A stretch of 64,000 nt of DNA from Planctomycetota bacterium (GCA_016779205.1 JADHOC010000013.1:62001-126000); one strand, 5' to 3'. Positions 50,662-60,217 are shown, counted from the stretch's first letter. A program made the numbers and translations. The notes: a model not told the origin generated them from the sequence alone.

Positions 50662-52653
50662 TCAGCGATCGGTGAGCTTGAAGTCGAGGCCCGAGAGGAC
50701 CTGTCCGTTCTGCACCGTGATCGTGCGCTGGGTGCGCTTGAGGTCGCTGTTCTCCTGGAAGGGGCTGTCCCCGCCCTTGCGGGCCCGAGTCGCGTGGATC
50801 TTGTAGGAGCCAGCGCGGATGTTCTTCACCGAGAATTCCCCCTGGGGGTTGGTCGAGGCCGTGTGCTGGCTGCCTCCCGCCGAGGTGGGATACATCTTGA
50901 CCACGGCGCCGGCCATGGGGGAGCCGTTCGGGCCGAGGACCATGCCCGCCACCACGGCGCCCTTCTCCAGCTGGATGGACGGGGCAGCGAACTCCTGCCC
51001 CTCGGCGACGATCAGGTCCTTCACGTACTTGACCGCGTAGTCGCGGTGCCGGACCACCAGCTGGTAGTTGGCGGGCGTCAGGGCCGTGAGCCTGTAGGTC
51101 CCGTCTGCCCCTGACTTGGCGGAGGTCTCCGTGGCATTGCCGGGGGCGGCCGCGCCGAGGGACTGCCAGAAGAGGTCGTCCGACCACTCCTTGTCTCGGG
51201 TCTCGATGACGGCGCCCTCCAGGGGCTGACCATTCTCGCCGAGGACCGTCCCGGCGATGGTCCCGCCGCGCGTCATGCGGATCACGACGCCCGAGAAGTC
51301 CGTCCCGGCCTGCACCTGGAAGGGGTCCGAGCTGGTCTCGGCGTACCTCGCGGCGATGGCCTCAACGATGAACTCGCCGGCCTTGGGGGCGAGGAGCTCG
51401 AACCGACCGCCGGTGTTCTCGAAGCGGGTCTTCGTGCCCGGCACGGCGGACGAGAGGCCGTCGCTGTTCGCGATGGATTGGCGGAGCTGGACTTCGAAGC
51501 GATCGAGGGGCTTACCGCTGGCAAGGTCGACGACCTGGCCCGAGATCATCGGGAGCGGCTGGAGGGTGATGGACACGTCCATCTCGCCCGAATCCACCCG
51601 GGTGCGGGCCTCCGGCTTGTAACGCGGGTGGCGAGCCACGAGCTGGTAGGGGCCCGGGTTGATGTCCGCGATCTCGAACTCACCGGTCTCGCCAGTCTTG
51701 CACGTGGTCGCGGAGCGCGCCTTCACGTTGTTGACCGAGTAGGCCTCGATCGTGACCCCGGGGATCGCCTCTCCGGTGTCCTCGGCAATCACGGTGCCAG
51801 CGATGAGCGACGCGACCTCGAGGACAAAGTCCTTCTCGGTGTCCTTGCCTTCCAGGACAGGGATCCCGAGCTCGGTGATCGAGCCGTAGCCGTCCGCGGA
51901 GATGCGCATGGCGTAGTTGGCGCCCGGGGCGACGTTGTTGAACTGGAACAGGCCGCTCTCGTCCGACTCGACCTCGACGGCGCCGTTGGTCTGGTTCGCG
52001 TCAGCCACGCGCACGTTGAACACGCTCTGGGACAGGACCAGCTTGGCGCCGCTCACGAAGTTACCGCCGGAGTCCGTCACGCGACCGCGCACCACGACGC
52101 CGGTCCCGAGCGTGATGGCCGGGACCTCCGTGACCTTGCCGTCCTGCACGACGATGGAGGGGACCTCCGTGCGGGTGTAGCCCGCCATGGTCGCGATCAG
52201 CGCGTAGTCCGAGAAGACCGGAACGCCGTCGAACTCGAAGGTGCCGTCCGAGCCCGTGAGCGTGTTGACGTCCTTCGAGGGGTCCGGGTCGGCCAGGAAG
52301 AACGACTCGGAGCCGAAGCGGGTGAGGGTGACCTGGGCGCCGCCCACCGGCTTGCCTTCGGGGTCGACGACCTCGCCGCGGAGGATCCCGGTGCCGAGCG
52401 CGACGGAGGCGAGCTCGTCATCGCCAACCGTGGTCGGGACGGTCCCGATATCGCCGATCTCCCGGCCGCCCGTGTCTCCCACGCCGACGAGGTTGCCCGA
52501 CATGCTGTCCTGCCCGGACGGGGCGTCCTTCTCGACGACAACGTCCACCGTCGCGTCGGCATCGCCTTCCTCCGTGGTGGAGACGGCGAAGACGGTGAAG
52601 AACAGCCCTGCGGCGACGAGCACCAGGGTGATGAGAGCGATGAGGAACTTCAT
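50662..52653 (-). CDS. Secreted protein with about six carboxypeptidase-regulatory-like modules
   Basis: 663 residues. A signal peptide or anchor (residues 4-24) is followed by a Ser/Thr/Asp-rich linker and then at least six repeated beta-sandwich units. Each opens with a GxVxDxxGxPxxGAxV pattern (for example GILRGEVVDPEGKPVGGAQV, VVRGRVTDSGGNFVSGAKL, MISGQVVDLASGKPLDRFEV, VVAGMVLGPNGSPMAGAVV). Such CarboxypepD_reg-like domains occur in planctomycete secreted proteins and often act as structural or adhesive stalks. No peptidase or enzyme motif is visible. The length is large but consistent with the repeated architecture. A strong hairpin follows the stop. Confidence 0.75.
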   Translation of the reverse strand: MKFLIALITLVLVAAGLFFTVFAVSTTEEGDADATVDVVVEKDAPSGQDSMSGNLVGVGDTGGREIGDIGTVPTTVGDDELASVALGTGILRGEVVDPEGKPVGGAQVTLTRFGSESFFLADPDPSKDVNTLTGSDGTFEFDGVPVFSDYALIATMAGYTRTEVPSIVVQDGKVTEVPAITLGTGVVVRGRVTDSGGNFVSGAKLVLSQSVFNVRVADANQTNGAVEVESDESGLFQFNNVAPGANYAMRISADGYGSITELGIPVLEGKDTEKDFVLEVASLIAGTVIAEDTGEAIPGVTIEAYSVNNVKARSATTCKTGETGEFEIADINPGPYQLVARHPRYKPEARTRVDSGEMDVSITLQPLPMISGQVVDLASGKPLDRFEVQLRQSIANSDGLSSAVPGTKTRFENTGGRFELLAPKAGEFIVEAIAARYAETSSDPFQVQAGTDFSGVVIRMTRGGTIAGTVLGENGQPLEGAVIETRDKEWSDDLFWQSLGAAAPGNATETSAKSGADGTYRLTALTPANYQLVVRHRDYAVKYVKDLIVAEGQEFAAPSIQLEKGAVVAGMVLGPNGSPMAGAVVKMYPTSAGGSQHTASTNPQGEFSVKNIRAGSYKIHATRARKGGDSPFQENSDLKRTQRTITVQNGQVLSGLDFKLTDR

Positions 52654-52971
52654 TTCGGCGGAGCGGAGGGCCTTGGAGGCGTCTGTGGAGGGGCAGAGAG
52701 CCCCCGAGGAGTGGACAGACGTTGTGTCAGTGCGGGTTCTTCCCGGGAGCCGCCAAGAATGTTGGTGAGGGCTCGGAATGGGTTGGCGACGGACGTTACG
52801 CGCGCTGGGGCTTCTATCGACCGTCGGGGCCGGCGCAGATGAGAGCGGCCGGCATCGGCGGCCCGGGAATCTGCGGCCATTTCCCTCTTCCTAGCCCATC
52901 GGTCGAGCAGGGGCCCATTGGAGGGGGCGCACGCCCCCGAATTCAGGCTCGCCCGAGGGGCCCCCGGGCGC
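52654..52971. other. 318-base intergenic region without a gene
   Basis: This stretch separates the start of the six-module secreted protein gene (minus) from the end of the unknown gene at 52972. It holds a hairpin at 52923-52938 and is otherwise high-GC without a convincing coding frame. The upstream region of the secreted protein gene must carry its promoter, but no good -10/-35 pair was found on the minus strand. Confidence 0.5.
52923..52938 (-). terminator. Short stem-loop after the unknown gene
   Basis: GGGGGC (52923-52928) and GCCCCC (52933-52938) pair around a four-base loop, 34 bases past the stop of the minus-strand gene 52972-53517. The stem is short but very GC-rich. Confidence 0.4.
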
Positions 52972-53517
52972 TCAGCCGCGCGCGGCCGTGGGGGCGGCCC
53001 GGTCCACGGACTCGAGGGACGTGGGCAGGGCGCTCTCCCAGAGCGCGATGCCGCCGATGAAGTAGGCGAAGATCAGCAGCTCGAGGTCGATCTTGCGGTA
53101 GGTGCAGAGCGTGGCGCCGCGGCTGAAGAGCCCGTGCTTCGACTCCGCCACCAGGCCCGACTTGGTGCCGACGATGCGCCACCCTCGCTCGAAGCCCAGG
53201 GTCGGGACCAGCCGCAGGGGCTTGCCCCCGGTCCACATCTCGATGGTCCGCCGCATGAAGCCGGGGCGGATCGTGGATCCGAGCCATTCACGGGCCTCGG
53301 TCCAGCAGGCGAACTGCGCCCGGAGGAGCCCGGGGTCACGCCGGATCTCGACCACCTCGCCCTTCAGCGGACGCCAGGTCGCGCCCACGATCAGCCCGAG
53401 GCGATTTCGAGACACCTGAAGGGTCCCGACCTCGTTTCCCTCCTCATCGCTGAGGACATGGCGGGGCGACAGGAATCCGGAGACGCTGGTCGTGTAGGTC
53501 TTCTTGGGGGAGGGCAT
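52972..53517 (-). CDS. Unknown small protein with a C-terminal hydrophobic segment
   Basis: 181 residues, no signal peptide at the N-terminus. The first ~130 residues are beta-strand-rich with turns such as LSDEEGNEVGTLQVSRN, VVEIRRDPGLLRAQF and FERGWRIVGTKSGLVAES. The composition and strand spacing recall the LURP-one/Tubby-like fold, but no motif confirms it. A hydrophobic stretch (LELLIFAYFIGGIAL) near residue 145-160 could be a membrane segment or a buried helix. It is upstream of, and oriented with, the regulatory-domain gene but separated by 318 bases. No function can be given. Confidence 0.6.
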   Translation of the reverse strand: MPSPKKTYTTSVSGFLSPRHVLSDEEGNEVGTLQVSRNRLGLIVGATWRPLKGEVVEIRRDPGLLRAQFACWTEAREWLGSTIRPGFMRRTIEMWTGGKPLRLVPTLGFERGWRIVGTKSGLVAESKHGLFSRGATLCTYRKIDLELLIFAYFIGGIALWESALPTSLESVDRAAPTAARG

Positions 53518-53612
53518 GGTCCGAGTCCAAGGGCGATATCGGCCGGAAGGGTACCCGTGCTTGTCTCTCGGGTCAGATTCCGTCTTCCGATTCGCATTCC
53601 ATGGGAGGAAGC

Positions 53613-54779
53613 TCAGTCCGCCGCGAGCATGGTGAGGGTCGCGTAGGCCTCGCAGACGGCCGCTGCCCCGCGCTCCACGTCGTCCTGCGTCGAACTGTCA
53701 GGTGTCCCTTGGTGAGCCAGTGAGAACCGCAGGGAGGACGCCGCGAGGTCCGCGTCGACGCCCATGGCCAGCAGGACGGGGGACGGAGCGGCCTGGGTCG
53801 CGTTGCAGGCCGAGCCGGCGCTGACCTCGACCCCCTGGGCGTTGAGCACGCCAAGGAGCGCCGCGGCGTCCAGTCCCGTGCCCGCGAGGTCGAAGCCCAG
53901 GTTCGTGGTGTTGGAGGCTCGATGGGCGGGGTCGCCGTGCACCACGGTCCCGGGGCAACTCTCCAACACGAGGCGCTCGAGCAGGTCCCGGCGCGAGGCG
54001 ATCTCCGCCTGGGCCTCCTCGGAGGCAGCCAGCGCGGCTGCGCGCTCCGCAGCGGCACCCATACCGACGATCCCGGGGACGTTCTCGGTCCCGGCGCGCC
54101 GACCATCCTCCTGGGGGCCACCGGCCAGGAGGGGAGTGATGGGCGCGCCCTCGCGCACGTAGAGCGCGCCGATTCCCCGGGGCCCGTGGAACTTGTGGGC
54201 CGAGAGGCCGAGGTAGTCGCAGCCCAGCTGCTCCACGTCGATGACCATCTTGCCCGGGGCCTGCACGGCGTCCACGTGGAAGAGGACGCCGCGCTCCTGG
54301 CAGGCGGCGCCGATGGCCCCCAGATCGCTGATGACCCCGGTCTCGTTGTTGAGGAGGATGAGCGAGACCATGGCGGGCCCCTCGGCGATGGCTGCCATCA
54401 CGGCGTCCTGGTCCAACGCGCCGGTCCGGTCCACCGCGACCTCGACCACCGCTCCCGCGCGCTCGGCGCACTTGCGTGTGGCGCTGTGTTCCGCCGTGGA
54501 GATGACGGTGGGTCGCCCCGGGGTCGCCGCGGCCGCGCTGTGGAACGCCAGCGATGTGCTCTCCGAACCGCAGGAGGTGAACACGATGGAGGAGGGGGTG
54601 CGCGCGCCGACGAGGGCGGCCACCGCCTCACGCCCGAGGCGCACGGCGCGGGCAGCCTCCCGGCCAGCTTCATGAGCGGCGGAGGGGTTCGCGCCCGGTC
54701 GGCCGAGCCAGGGGAGCATGGCCTGGATCACCGGGTCCGAGGCGGCCGTGGTGGCGTTGCAGTCGAAGTGGAGGGGCAT
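53613..54779 (-). CDS. Cysteine desulfurase (NifS/IscS family)
   Basis: 388 residues. A PLP enzyme that removes sulfur from cysteine for Fe-S clusters and thio-cofactors. Key elements are the N-terminal FDCNATT, the active-site H98 region (STAEHSA), LNNETG, the PLP Lys196 in SAHKFHGPRG, GRRAGTENV and the catalytic-loop Cys325 in SAGSACNATQAAPS. The short loop with Cys fits the group I (IscS/NifS) type. No IscU, IscR or Hsc gene is adjacent; a frataxin homologue is encoded about 14 kb away. It is divergent from the YugP-type peptidase gene. Confidence 0.92.
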   Translation of the reverse strand: MPLHFDCNATTAASDPVIQAMLPWLGRPGANPSAAHEAGREAARAVRLGREAVAALVGARTPSSIVFTSCGSESTSLAFHSAAAATPGRPTVISTAEHSATRKCAERAGAVVEVAVDRTGALDQDAVMAAIAEGPAMVSLILLNNETGVISDLGAIGAACQERGVLFHVDAVQAPGKMVIDVEQLGCDYLGLSAHKFHGPRGIGALYVREGAPITPLLAGGPQEDGRRAGTENVPGIVGMGAAAERAAALAASEEAQAEIASRRDLLERLVLESCPGTVVHGDPAHRASNTTNLGFDLAGTGLDAAALLGVLNAQGVEVSAGSACNATQAAPSPVLLAMGVDADLAASSLRFSLAHQGTPDSSTQDDVERGAAAVCEAYATLTMLAAD

Positions 54780-54888
54780 GACCTCCAGGATTGTAGACCC
54801 TCCCCGGAGTCAGGCGGGGGGTCGGATAGGGGGCTCTGGAATCCCTGCGGCCTCCCGGCCTATAAGGGAGGGAGGACCCACCGGAACC

Positions 54889-55590
54889 ATGCTCTTCGAT
54901 CCCGTCTACTGGCTCATTCTCGGCCCCTGTCTGTTGCTCGGCTTCTGGGCCAGCTCGCGGGTCAAGTCCACCTTCAACGAGTACGCCCAGGTTGGTGTGA
55001 GCAGCGGCATGTCGGGCGCCCAGGCGGCGGCCGCTGTGGCGCGGGCCGGCGGGGCCGTGGTGACGATCGAGCGCGCGAGCGGCTTCCTCTCCGACCACTA
55101 CGACCCCCGGACCAAGACCCTCCGGCTCTCCCCCGAGGTCCACGACGGGCGGTCGGTGTCGGCCATCGCCGTGGGGGCTCACGAAGCAGGCCACGCGATC
55201 CAGGACGCGAAGGGATACCACTGGCTGGGCATGCGCTCGGCGCTGGTCCCCGCGGTCCAGTTCGGCTCACGGTTCTGGACCTTGCCGCTGATCCTCGGCC
55301 TCTTCATGCAGGCGACGGCCCTGGGCGGCCTGCTCATGGCCGCGGGGATCGGGCTCCTCTCGATCACGGTCCTCTTCCAACTCGTCACGCTCCCGGTGGA
55401 GTTCGACGCTTCCAACCGGGCCAAGCTGGTGCTGGCGGAGGCTGGCATCGCGCGGACGGACGCGGAGCGGCACGGCGTGGACCGGGTCCTCGGGGCAGCG
55501 GCGATGACCTACGTGGCGGGCGCCATCTCCGCGGTGGCGACGCTGGCCTACTACGTGTCGCTGTTCCTCGGGGCGCAGCGGGACAGCTAA
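54889..55590 (+). CDS. YugP-type zinc metallopeptidase
   Basis: 233 residues from the ATG at 54889, preceded by a GGAGGGAGG ribosome binding site. The first hydrophobic helix (VYWLILGPCLLLGF) is followed by a cytosol-side segment with RTKTLRLSPEVHDGRSVSAIAVGAHEAGHA, in which H98, E99 and H102 form the HExxH zinc site. Two to three further hydrophobic helices make up the C-terminal half, including VAGAISAVATLAYYVSLFL. This matches the YugP/DUF2324 family, putative membrane peptidases of unknown substrate. Start and length (B. subtilis YugP 225) agree. Divergent from the cysteine desulfurase. Confidence 0.85.
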   Translation: MLFDPVYWLILGPCLLLGFWASSRVKSTFNEYAQVGVSSGMSGAQAAAAVARAGGAVVTIERASGFLSDHYDPRTKTLRLSPEVHDGRSVSAIAVGAHEAGHAIQDAKGYHWLGMRSALVPAVQFGSRFWTLPLILGLFMQATALGGLLMAAGIGLLSITVLFQLVTLPVEFDASNRAKLVLAEAGIARTDAERHGVDRVLGAAAMTYVAGAISAVATLAYYVSLFLGAQRDS

Positions 55591-55600
55591 GGGGGCCGAC

Positions 55601-55628
55601 GCGGCCACCAGGCGGCCACCAGGCGGCC
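55601..55628. repeat. Short tandem repeat GCGGCCACCAG, 2.5 copies
   Basis: The 11-base unit GCGGCCACCAG occurs at 55601-55611 and 55612-55622 and a partial copy at 55623-55628, just after the YugP-type gene stop. It lies in the spacer before pgi. No coding role is apparent. Confidence 0.55.
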
Positions 55629-55756
55629 GGCTGCGACGTCCTGACGCCTCGGGGCCCCTCCAGGGGCGTGCGGAGACTCTCGGCCGGGCGGAGGGTCCCC
55701 TGGTGACGGCGCGCGGGTACCCTCTCGGGCTCACTCCTTGCCGCCCTTCCCCCCAG

Positions 55757-57157
55757 GTGACCCCCTTGGACCGCCTCACTCTCGACTACACGAACGTCCT
55801 CTCCGACGCCATCGGCCCCAAGCACGGCCTCGAGCTGGCTGACCTCGAGGCGCTCTCCGAGCGCTCCGAGGCCGCGCTCGCCGCCGTCCAGGCCCGGCGG
55901 GACCAGGACCTGCGCTGGTTGGACCTGCCTCACCAGTCCGCCGTCCAGCAGGACGTCATGGACTACGCAGCCTCGGTTCAGGGCCAGTTCGAGAACGTGG
56001 TCGTCCTCGGCATCGGCGGGTCGGCCCTGGGGAACCGCGCCCTGCACCGGGCGCTCTCGAGCCCCTTCCACGACATCCAGCCGCCGGCGGGCATGCCCCG
56101 GCTCTACGTGCTGGACAACGTGGACCCCGACCTCGTGGGCGAGTTCCTGGACACGGTGGACCCCAAGACCTGCCTCTTCAACGTCATCTCCAAGTCCGGG
56201 TCGACGGCGGAGACCATGAGCCAGTTCCTGGTGCTGCGTGAGCGCCTGATCGCGGCCCTGGGGAAGGAGGGGCACCGCCGACACATGGTCGTGACCACCG
56301 ACGCCGAGAAGGGCGTGCTGCGCCCGATCGTCGAGTCGGAGGGCTACCAGTCCTTCATCGTCCCCGACGGCGTGGGCGGCCGCTTCAGTGTGCTCTCCCC
56401 GGTGGGCCTGGTGTCCAGCGCCCTGATCGGCATCGATGTGCCGGGCCTCCTGGCCGGCGCCGCCGACATGGATGAGCGCTGCCGCGAGGCGCCGCTCATG
56501 GAGAATCCCGCGCTCGTCTACGCGGCCATCCAGTACCTGATGCAGGAGAAGAAGGGGAACCCGATGTCGGTGACCTTCTCCTACAGCCAGCGCCTCGCCT
56601 GCGTGGGGGACTGGTACGCCCAGCTCCTCGCGGAGTCGATCGGCAAGCGCCTCTCCCGTGATGGTGAGGAGGTCTTCGCCGGCCCGACCCCGGTCTCTGC
56701 CATCGGCGTTACCGACCAGCACAGCCAGGTTCAGCTCTACGTGGAGGGTCCCCACGACAAGTGGTTCACCCTCCTCTCCGTTGATCGGCCGGACCACACG
56801 GTCGAGATCCCGAGGGCCTTCGAGGAGCACGACGCGCTCGCCTACCTGGGCGGTCGCACCATGAATGAGCTCTTCGCCGCGGAGCGCGACGGGACTCGCA
56901 TCGCGCTGACCGACGCCAAGCGCCCGAACGTCACCGTGTCCTTCCCCGCGGTCACCGCCCACCACGTGGGCCAGTACCTCTACCTGATGGAGCTCGCCGT
57001 CGCCGTGATGGGGGAGCACTACGGGGTGGACGCCTTCGATCAGCCTGGCGTCGAGGCCGGCAAGGTGGCCGCGTACGCCCTGATGGGGCGGAGCGGCTAC
57101 GAGGAGCGCCGCGCCGAGATCGAGAAGAGCCTCAGCGGACCCCGGCGGACGGTCTGA
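55757..57157 (+). CDS. pgi: Glucose-6-phosphate isomerase
   Basis: 466 residues from a GTG at 55757. An earlier in-frame GTG (55703) gives a longer, Pro-rich lead. It interconverts glucose-6-phosphate and fructose-6-phosphate. Family elements are VVVLGIGGSALGNRAL (glycine-rich sugar-phosphate site), ISKSGSTAETMSQ, a VPDGVGGRFSVLSPVG segment with the conserved Arg/Gly, and the late C-terminal sequence (QHSQVQLYVEGP). Size is that of the shorter bacterial type. The uspA-like gene follows in the same direction after only four bases, suggesting an operon with the transporter fusion. Confidence 0.93.
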   Translation: MTPLDRLTLDYTNVLSDAIGPKHGLELADLEALSERSEAALAAVQARRDQDLRWLDLPHQSAVQQDVMDYAASVQGQFENVVVLGIGGSALGNRALHRALSSPFHDIQPPAGMPRLYVLDNVDPDLVGEFLDTVDPKTCLFNVISKSGSTAETMSQFLVLRERLIAALGKEGHRRHMVVTTDAEKGVLRPIVESEGYQSFIVPDGVGGRFSVLSPVGLVSSALIGIDVPGLLAGAADMDERCREAPLMENPALVYAAIQYLMQEKKGNPMSVTFSYSQRLACVGDWYAQLLAESIGKRLSRDGEEVFAGPTPVSAIGVTDQHSQVQLYVEGPHDKWFTLLSVDRPDHTVEIPRAFEEHDALAYLGGRTMNELFAAERDGTRIALTDAKRPNVTVSFPAVTAHHVGQYLYLMELAVAVMGEHYGVDAFDQPGVEAGKVAAYALMGRSGYEERRAEIEKSLSGPRRTV

Positions 57158-57161
57158 GCCC

Positions 57162-58052
57162 TTGGATACCCTCGAGCACATGGTCGTGGGCGTCAGCCTG
57201 CACCCCCGAACGGGCGTCCCCGACGTCGGCTCGGTGCGGGCCGCACGTCAGGCGGCCTGGCTCGCCTCGCGGACCGGCGCGCGCGTCACGTTGCTCCACG
57301 CCGCCTGGGCGGAGGATGGCAGCGGGCCCGTCGAGCTCGCCGCCAAGGCCGCGGAGGAGCTCGAGGAGCTGCGCGGGCTCGTGGAGGCGGACGGGGCCAG
57401 CGCGGCGATCCGGATCGTCGAGGACTACCCCTGGCTCGCGCTCTGCCGCGCGGCCCTCGATGATGGGGCGGAGCTCGTCCTCGCGGGCAAGCGCTCCGTC
57501 GCCGAGCGGGGCCGGAGGCAGATCGGGAGCACGGCGGTCAAGCTGCTTCGCAAATGCCCGGTGCCGGTCTGGCTGGTCAAGCCGGACCACGACCTGAACC
57601 ACCGCCACGTGCTGGCGTGTACGGACTTCTCGCCCGTCACCGACGAGGCGCTCGCGGCGTCCGCGTGGCTGGCCGCGCAGTCCGACGGAGAGCTGCACCT
57701 GCTCCACGGCTGGAACCTCACCTGGTCGGAGCAGCGGGCCGCTGCGGACCTTTCCGAGGAGGACTACGCGGCGCGGGTGGAGGACGCACGGGTCCGCGCG
57801 CTCGCCTCGCTCGAGCGGCAGGCGGACGTCCTGGACGTGGACCCGACGCTGCACCTCGAGCGCGGAGACCCGCACGTCCAGATCCTCGAGAAGGTGGAGC
57901 AGGAGCGCCCGGACGTCCTGGTCCTCGGCAGCCTCTCGAAGGGCGGGCGCCCTGGCTTCGATGTGGGGACCGTGGCGGAGCGGGTGCTCCCCCAGGTCGA
58001 GGAGTCGATCCTCTGCTTCAAGCCCAAGGACTTCGTCTGTCCGGTGTCCTGA
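57162..58052 (+). CDS. Tandem universal stress protein (UspA family)
   Basis: 296 residues from TTG at 57162; an ATG at 57180 would give a six-residue shorter protein. Two UspA-type domains: the first (about 1-142) with VVGVSLHPRTG, an ARVTLLHAAW strand and LAGKRSVAERGRRQIGSTAVKLLRKCPVPVWLV; the second (about 143-296) with HVLACTDFSPVTDEAL and DVLVLGSLSKGGRPGFDVGTVAERVL. The second domain's G-S-L-x-x-G-G-R-x-G pattern suggests a partly preserved nucleotide-binding site. It lies between pgi and the APC transporter fusion and may act on or with the transporter. Confidence 0.82.
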   Translation: MDTLEHMVVGVSLHPRTGVPDVGSVRAARQAAWLASRTGARVTLLHAAWAEDGSGPVELAAKAAEELEELRGLVEADGASAAIRIVEDYPWLALCRAALDDGAELVLAGKRSVAERGRRQIGSTAVKLLRKCPVPVWLVKPDHDLNHRHVLACTDFSPVTDEALAASAWLAAQSDGELHLLHGWNLTWSEQRAAADLSEEDYAARVEDARVRALASLERQADVLDVDPTLHLERGDPHVQILEKVEQERPDVLVLGSLSKGGRPGFDVGTVAERVLPQVEESILCFKPKDFVCPVS

Positions 58053-58114
58053 CCGACCGGGCGAACCGGGTTCGGATGGTGGGGGACGTGGGGTGACTCG
58101 CTACCCTGGGCGCG

Positions 58115-60217
58115 ATGGCACAGAGCGCTGAAACAGGGAAGCTCACGAAGGAGCTGCGCCTGCTCGATGTGTACGCCCTGGCGACCGGAGCCACGCTCTC
58201 GGCGGGGCTCTTCCTCCTGCCGGGGATCGCCGCGGGCCAGGCTGGCGCGGCGATCACGCTCTGCTACCTGATCGCCGCGATCCCCCTGGTCCCGGCGGTC
58301 CTCTGCAAGGTCGAGCTGGCCACGGCGATGCCGAAGGCCGGCGGCACCTACTACTTCCTCGACCGGAGCCTCGGACCCCTGGCGGGCACGGTGGGCGGGA
58401 TCGGCACCTGGCTGGCGCTGATCCTCAAGACGTCCTTCGCCCTGGTGGGCCTGGGCGCTTACGTCTCGCTCTACCTCGAGCCCAGCCCGCTGCTGACGAA
58501 GTCCATCGCCGTCGGCTTCGCCCTGCTGTTCGCCATCGTGAACGCCCTCGGTGCGAAGAAGACCGCCGTGTTCCAGCGGCTCCTGGTGGGTGGGCTGATG
58601 ATCATCCTCACGGTCTTCTCCGTCCTCGGCCTCCCGGAGATCGACCCCGCCGCATTCAGCGGCTTCTTCGCCTCCGGGCCGGACGCGATCATCGCCACGG
58701 CGGGCACGGTCTACATCTCCTACGTGGGTGTCACCAAGGTCATCAGCGTGGCCGAGGAGATCAAGGACCCGGAGAAGACCCTCCCGCGCGCGGTCTTCCT
58801 CTCCATGCTCACCGCGGTGGTGATCTACCTGGTGACCACGTCGGTGATGGTCGGCGTGGTTCCGATGGCGGAGCTCAGCGGCAGCGAGACGCCCATGGCC
58901 CAGGCGGCCGAGGTCATCGCAGGCAAGCTGGGGATGGCGGTGATCACCCTCGCGGCGGTCCTCGCGTTCTTCTCGGTGGCCAACGCCGGCATCCTCAGCG
59001 CGTCGCGCTACCCGATGGCGATGGCGGGGGACAGCCTGCTGCCCCCGTCGCTCGCGCGCCTCGGCGGTCGAGGGACCCCGACCCGCTCCATCGCGCTGAG
59101 CGTGGGCATCGTCATCGCCATCGTCCTCTTCCTGGACCCCCTCGGGATCGCGAAGCTCGCGAGCTCGTTCCAGCTCTTCATCTTCGCGCTCGAGTGCCTC
59201 GCGGTCATCGTGATGCGCGAGAGTGGCCTCAGCTCCTACGACCCGGGTTTCCGGACCCCCCTGTACCCCTGGCTCCCGCTCTTCGGGATCTTCGCGCCCT
59301 TCTTCCTGATCGCGGCCATGGGGCTCATGCCGACGCTCTTCAGCCTCGGCCTCGTGGCAGGAGGCGTCGCGTGGTACTGGACCTACGCGAAGGGCCGGGT
59401 GGAGCGCCGGGGCGCGGTCTTCCACGTGTTCGCGCGGCTGGGCGAGCAGCGCCACGAGGACCTGGACTCGGAGCTGAGGGGGATCCTGAAGCAGAAGGGG
59501 CTCAGGGACGAGGACCCCTTCGATCAGGTGGTGGTCACGGCCTCGGTCATCGACCTCGGCGAGAGAGAGGACTTCGACCTGCTCGTGGGCCGCGCGGCGA
59601 GCGCGCTGCACGCCCGGACCGGCACGGACGCGAAGACCTTCGTGGACGGGTTCACCGAGGGGACCAAGACTGGCGCCACCCCCGTCTCGAAGGGCGTCGC
59701 CCTCCCACACATGCACCTGGAGGGCCTCGATCGCCCCTTCCTGGTGCTGGCCAGGAGCCGGGCGAGCCTGACCATCGCAGGCGGCGACGTCTTCGGGCAG
59801 CAGACCAGCACCGACGGCGTGCACGCCGTGTTCTTCCTGGTGAGCCCCGCCGGGGACCCGAGCCAGCACCTGCGGATGTTGGCCCAGCTCGCGAGCAGGA
59901 TCGACGAGGACCGCTTCATCGACGAGTGGTTGAGCGCGGACAACGAGGTCCAGCTGCGGGAGATCTTCCTGCGGAACGAGCGGTACATCTCCATCGAGGT
60001 CAAGCCCGGCCACCCGGCCGAGGCGCTCGCCGGCTGCCGGGTCCGGGAGCTCAGCCTCCCGGAGGAGTGCCTCGTGGTCGCCGTCCGCCGCGCTGGCCGG
60101 ACGCTCGTCCCGCGCGGGGAGACCGTCCTCCTGAGCGGCGACCGGCTCCTCGTCATCGGTGAGCCGGTGCCCATCAGCGAGCTATACGGCCGCTTCGGAA
60201 AGCCGAGCGGGACCTGA
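58115..60217 (+). CDS. APC-family transporter fused to PTS EIIA and RCK_C domains
   Basis: 700 residues. Residues about 1-440 are an APC-superfamily amino acid/polyamine permease with about twelve membrane helices (SAGLFLLPGIAAGQAGAA, KAGGTYYFLDRSLGPLAG, EEIKDPEKTLPRA). Residues about 465-625 form a PTS EIIA type 2 (fructose/mannitol) domain with the likely phosphohistidine H532 in KGVALPHMH. Residues about 630-700 are an RCK_C/TrkA-C ligand-binding domain (YISIEVKPGHPAEALAG, GETVLLSGDRLLVIG). All three parts look complete. The UspA gene is 63 bases upstream. The transported solute is unknown; regulation by phosphorylation is inferred. Confidence 0.85.
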   Translation: MAQSAETGKLTKELRLLDVYALATGATLSAGLFLLPGIAAGQAGAAITLCYLIAAIPLVPAVLCKVELATAMPKAGGTYYFLDRSLGPLAGTVGGIGTWLALILKTSFALVGLGAYVSLYLEPSPLLTKSIAVGFALLFAIVNALGAKKTAVFQRLLVGGLMIILTVFSVLGLPEIDPAAFSGFFASGPDAIIATAGTVYISYVGVTKVISVAEEIKDPEKTLPRAVFLSMLTAVVIYLVTTSVMVGVVPMAELSGSETPMAQAAEVIAGKLGMAVITLAAVLAFFSVANAGILSASRYPMAMAGDSLLPPSLARLGGRGTPTRSIALSVGIVIAIVLFLDPLGIAKLASSFQLFIFALECLAVIVMRESGLSSYDPGFRTPLYPWLPLFGIFAPFFLIAAMGLMPTLFSLGLVAGGVAWYWTYAKGRVERRGAVFHVFARLGEQRHEDLDSELRGILKQKGLRDEDPFDQVVVTASVIDLGEREDFDLLVGRAASALHARTGTDAKTFVDGFTEGTKTGATPVSKGVALPHMHLEGLDRPFLVLARSRASLTIAGGDVFGQQTSTDGVHAVFFLVSPAGDPSQHLRMLAQLASRIDEDRFIDEWLSADNEVQLREIFLRNERYISIEVKPGHPAEALAGCRVRELSLPEECLVVAVRRAGRTLVPRGETVLLSGDRLLVIGEPVPISELYGRFGKPSGT

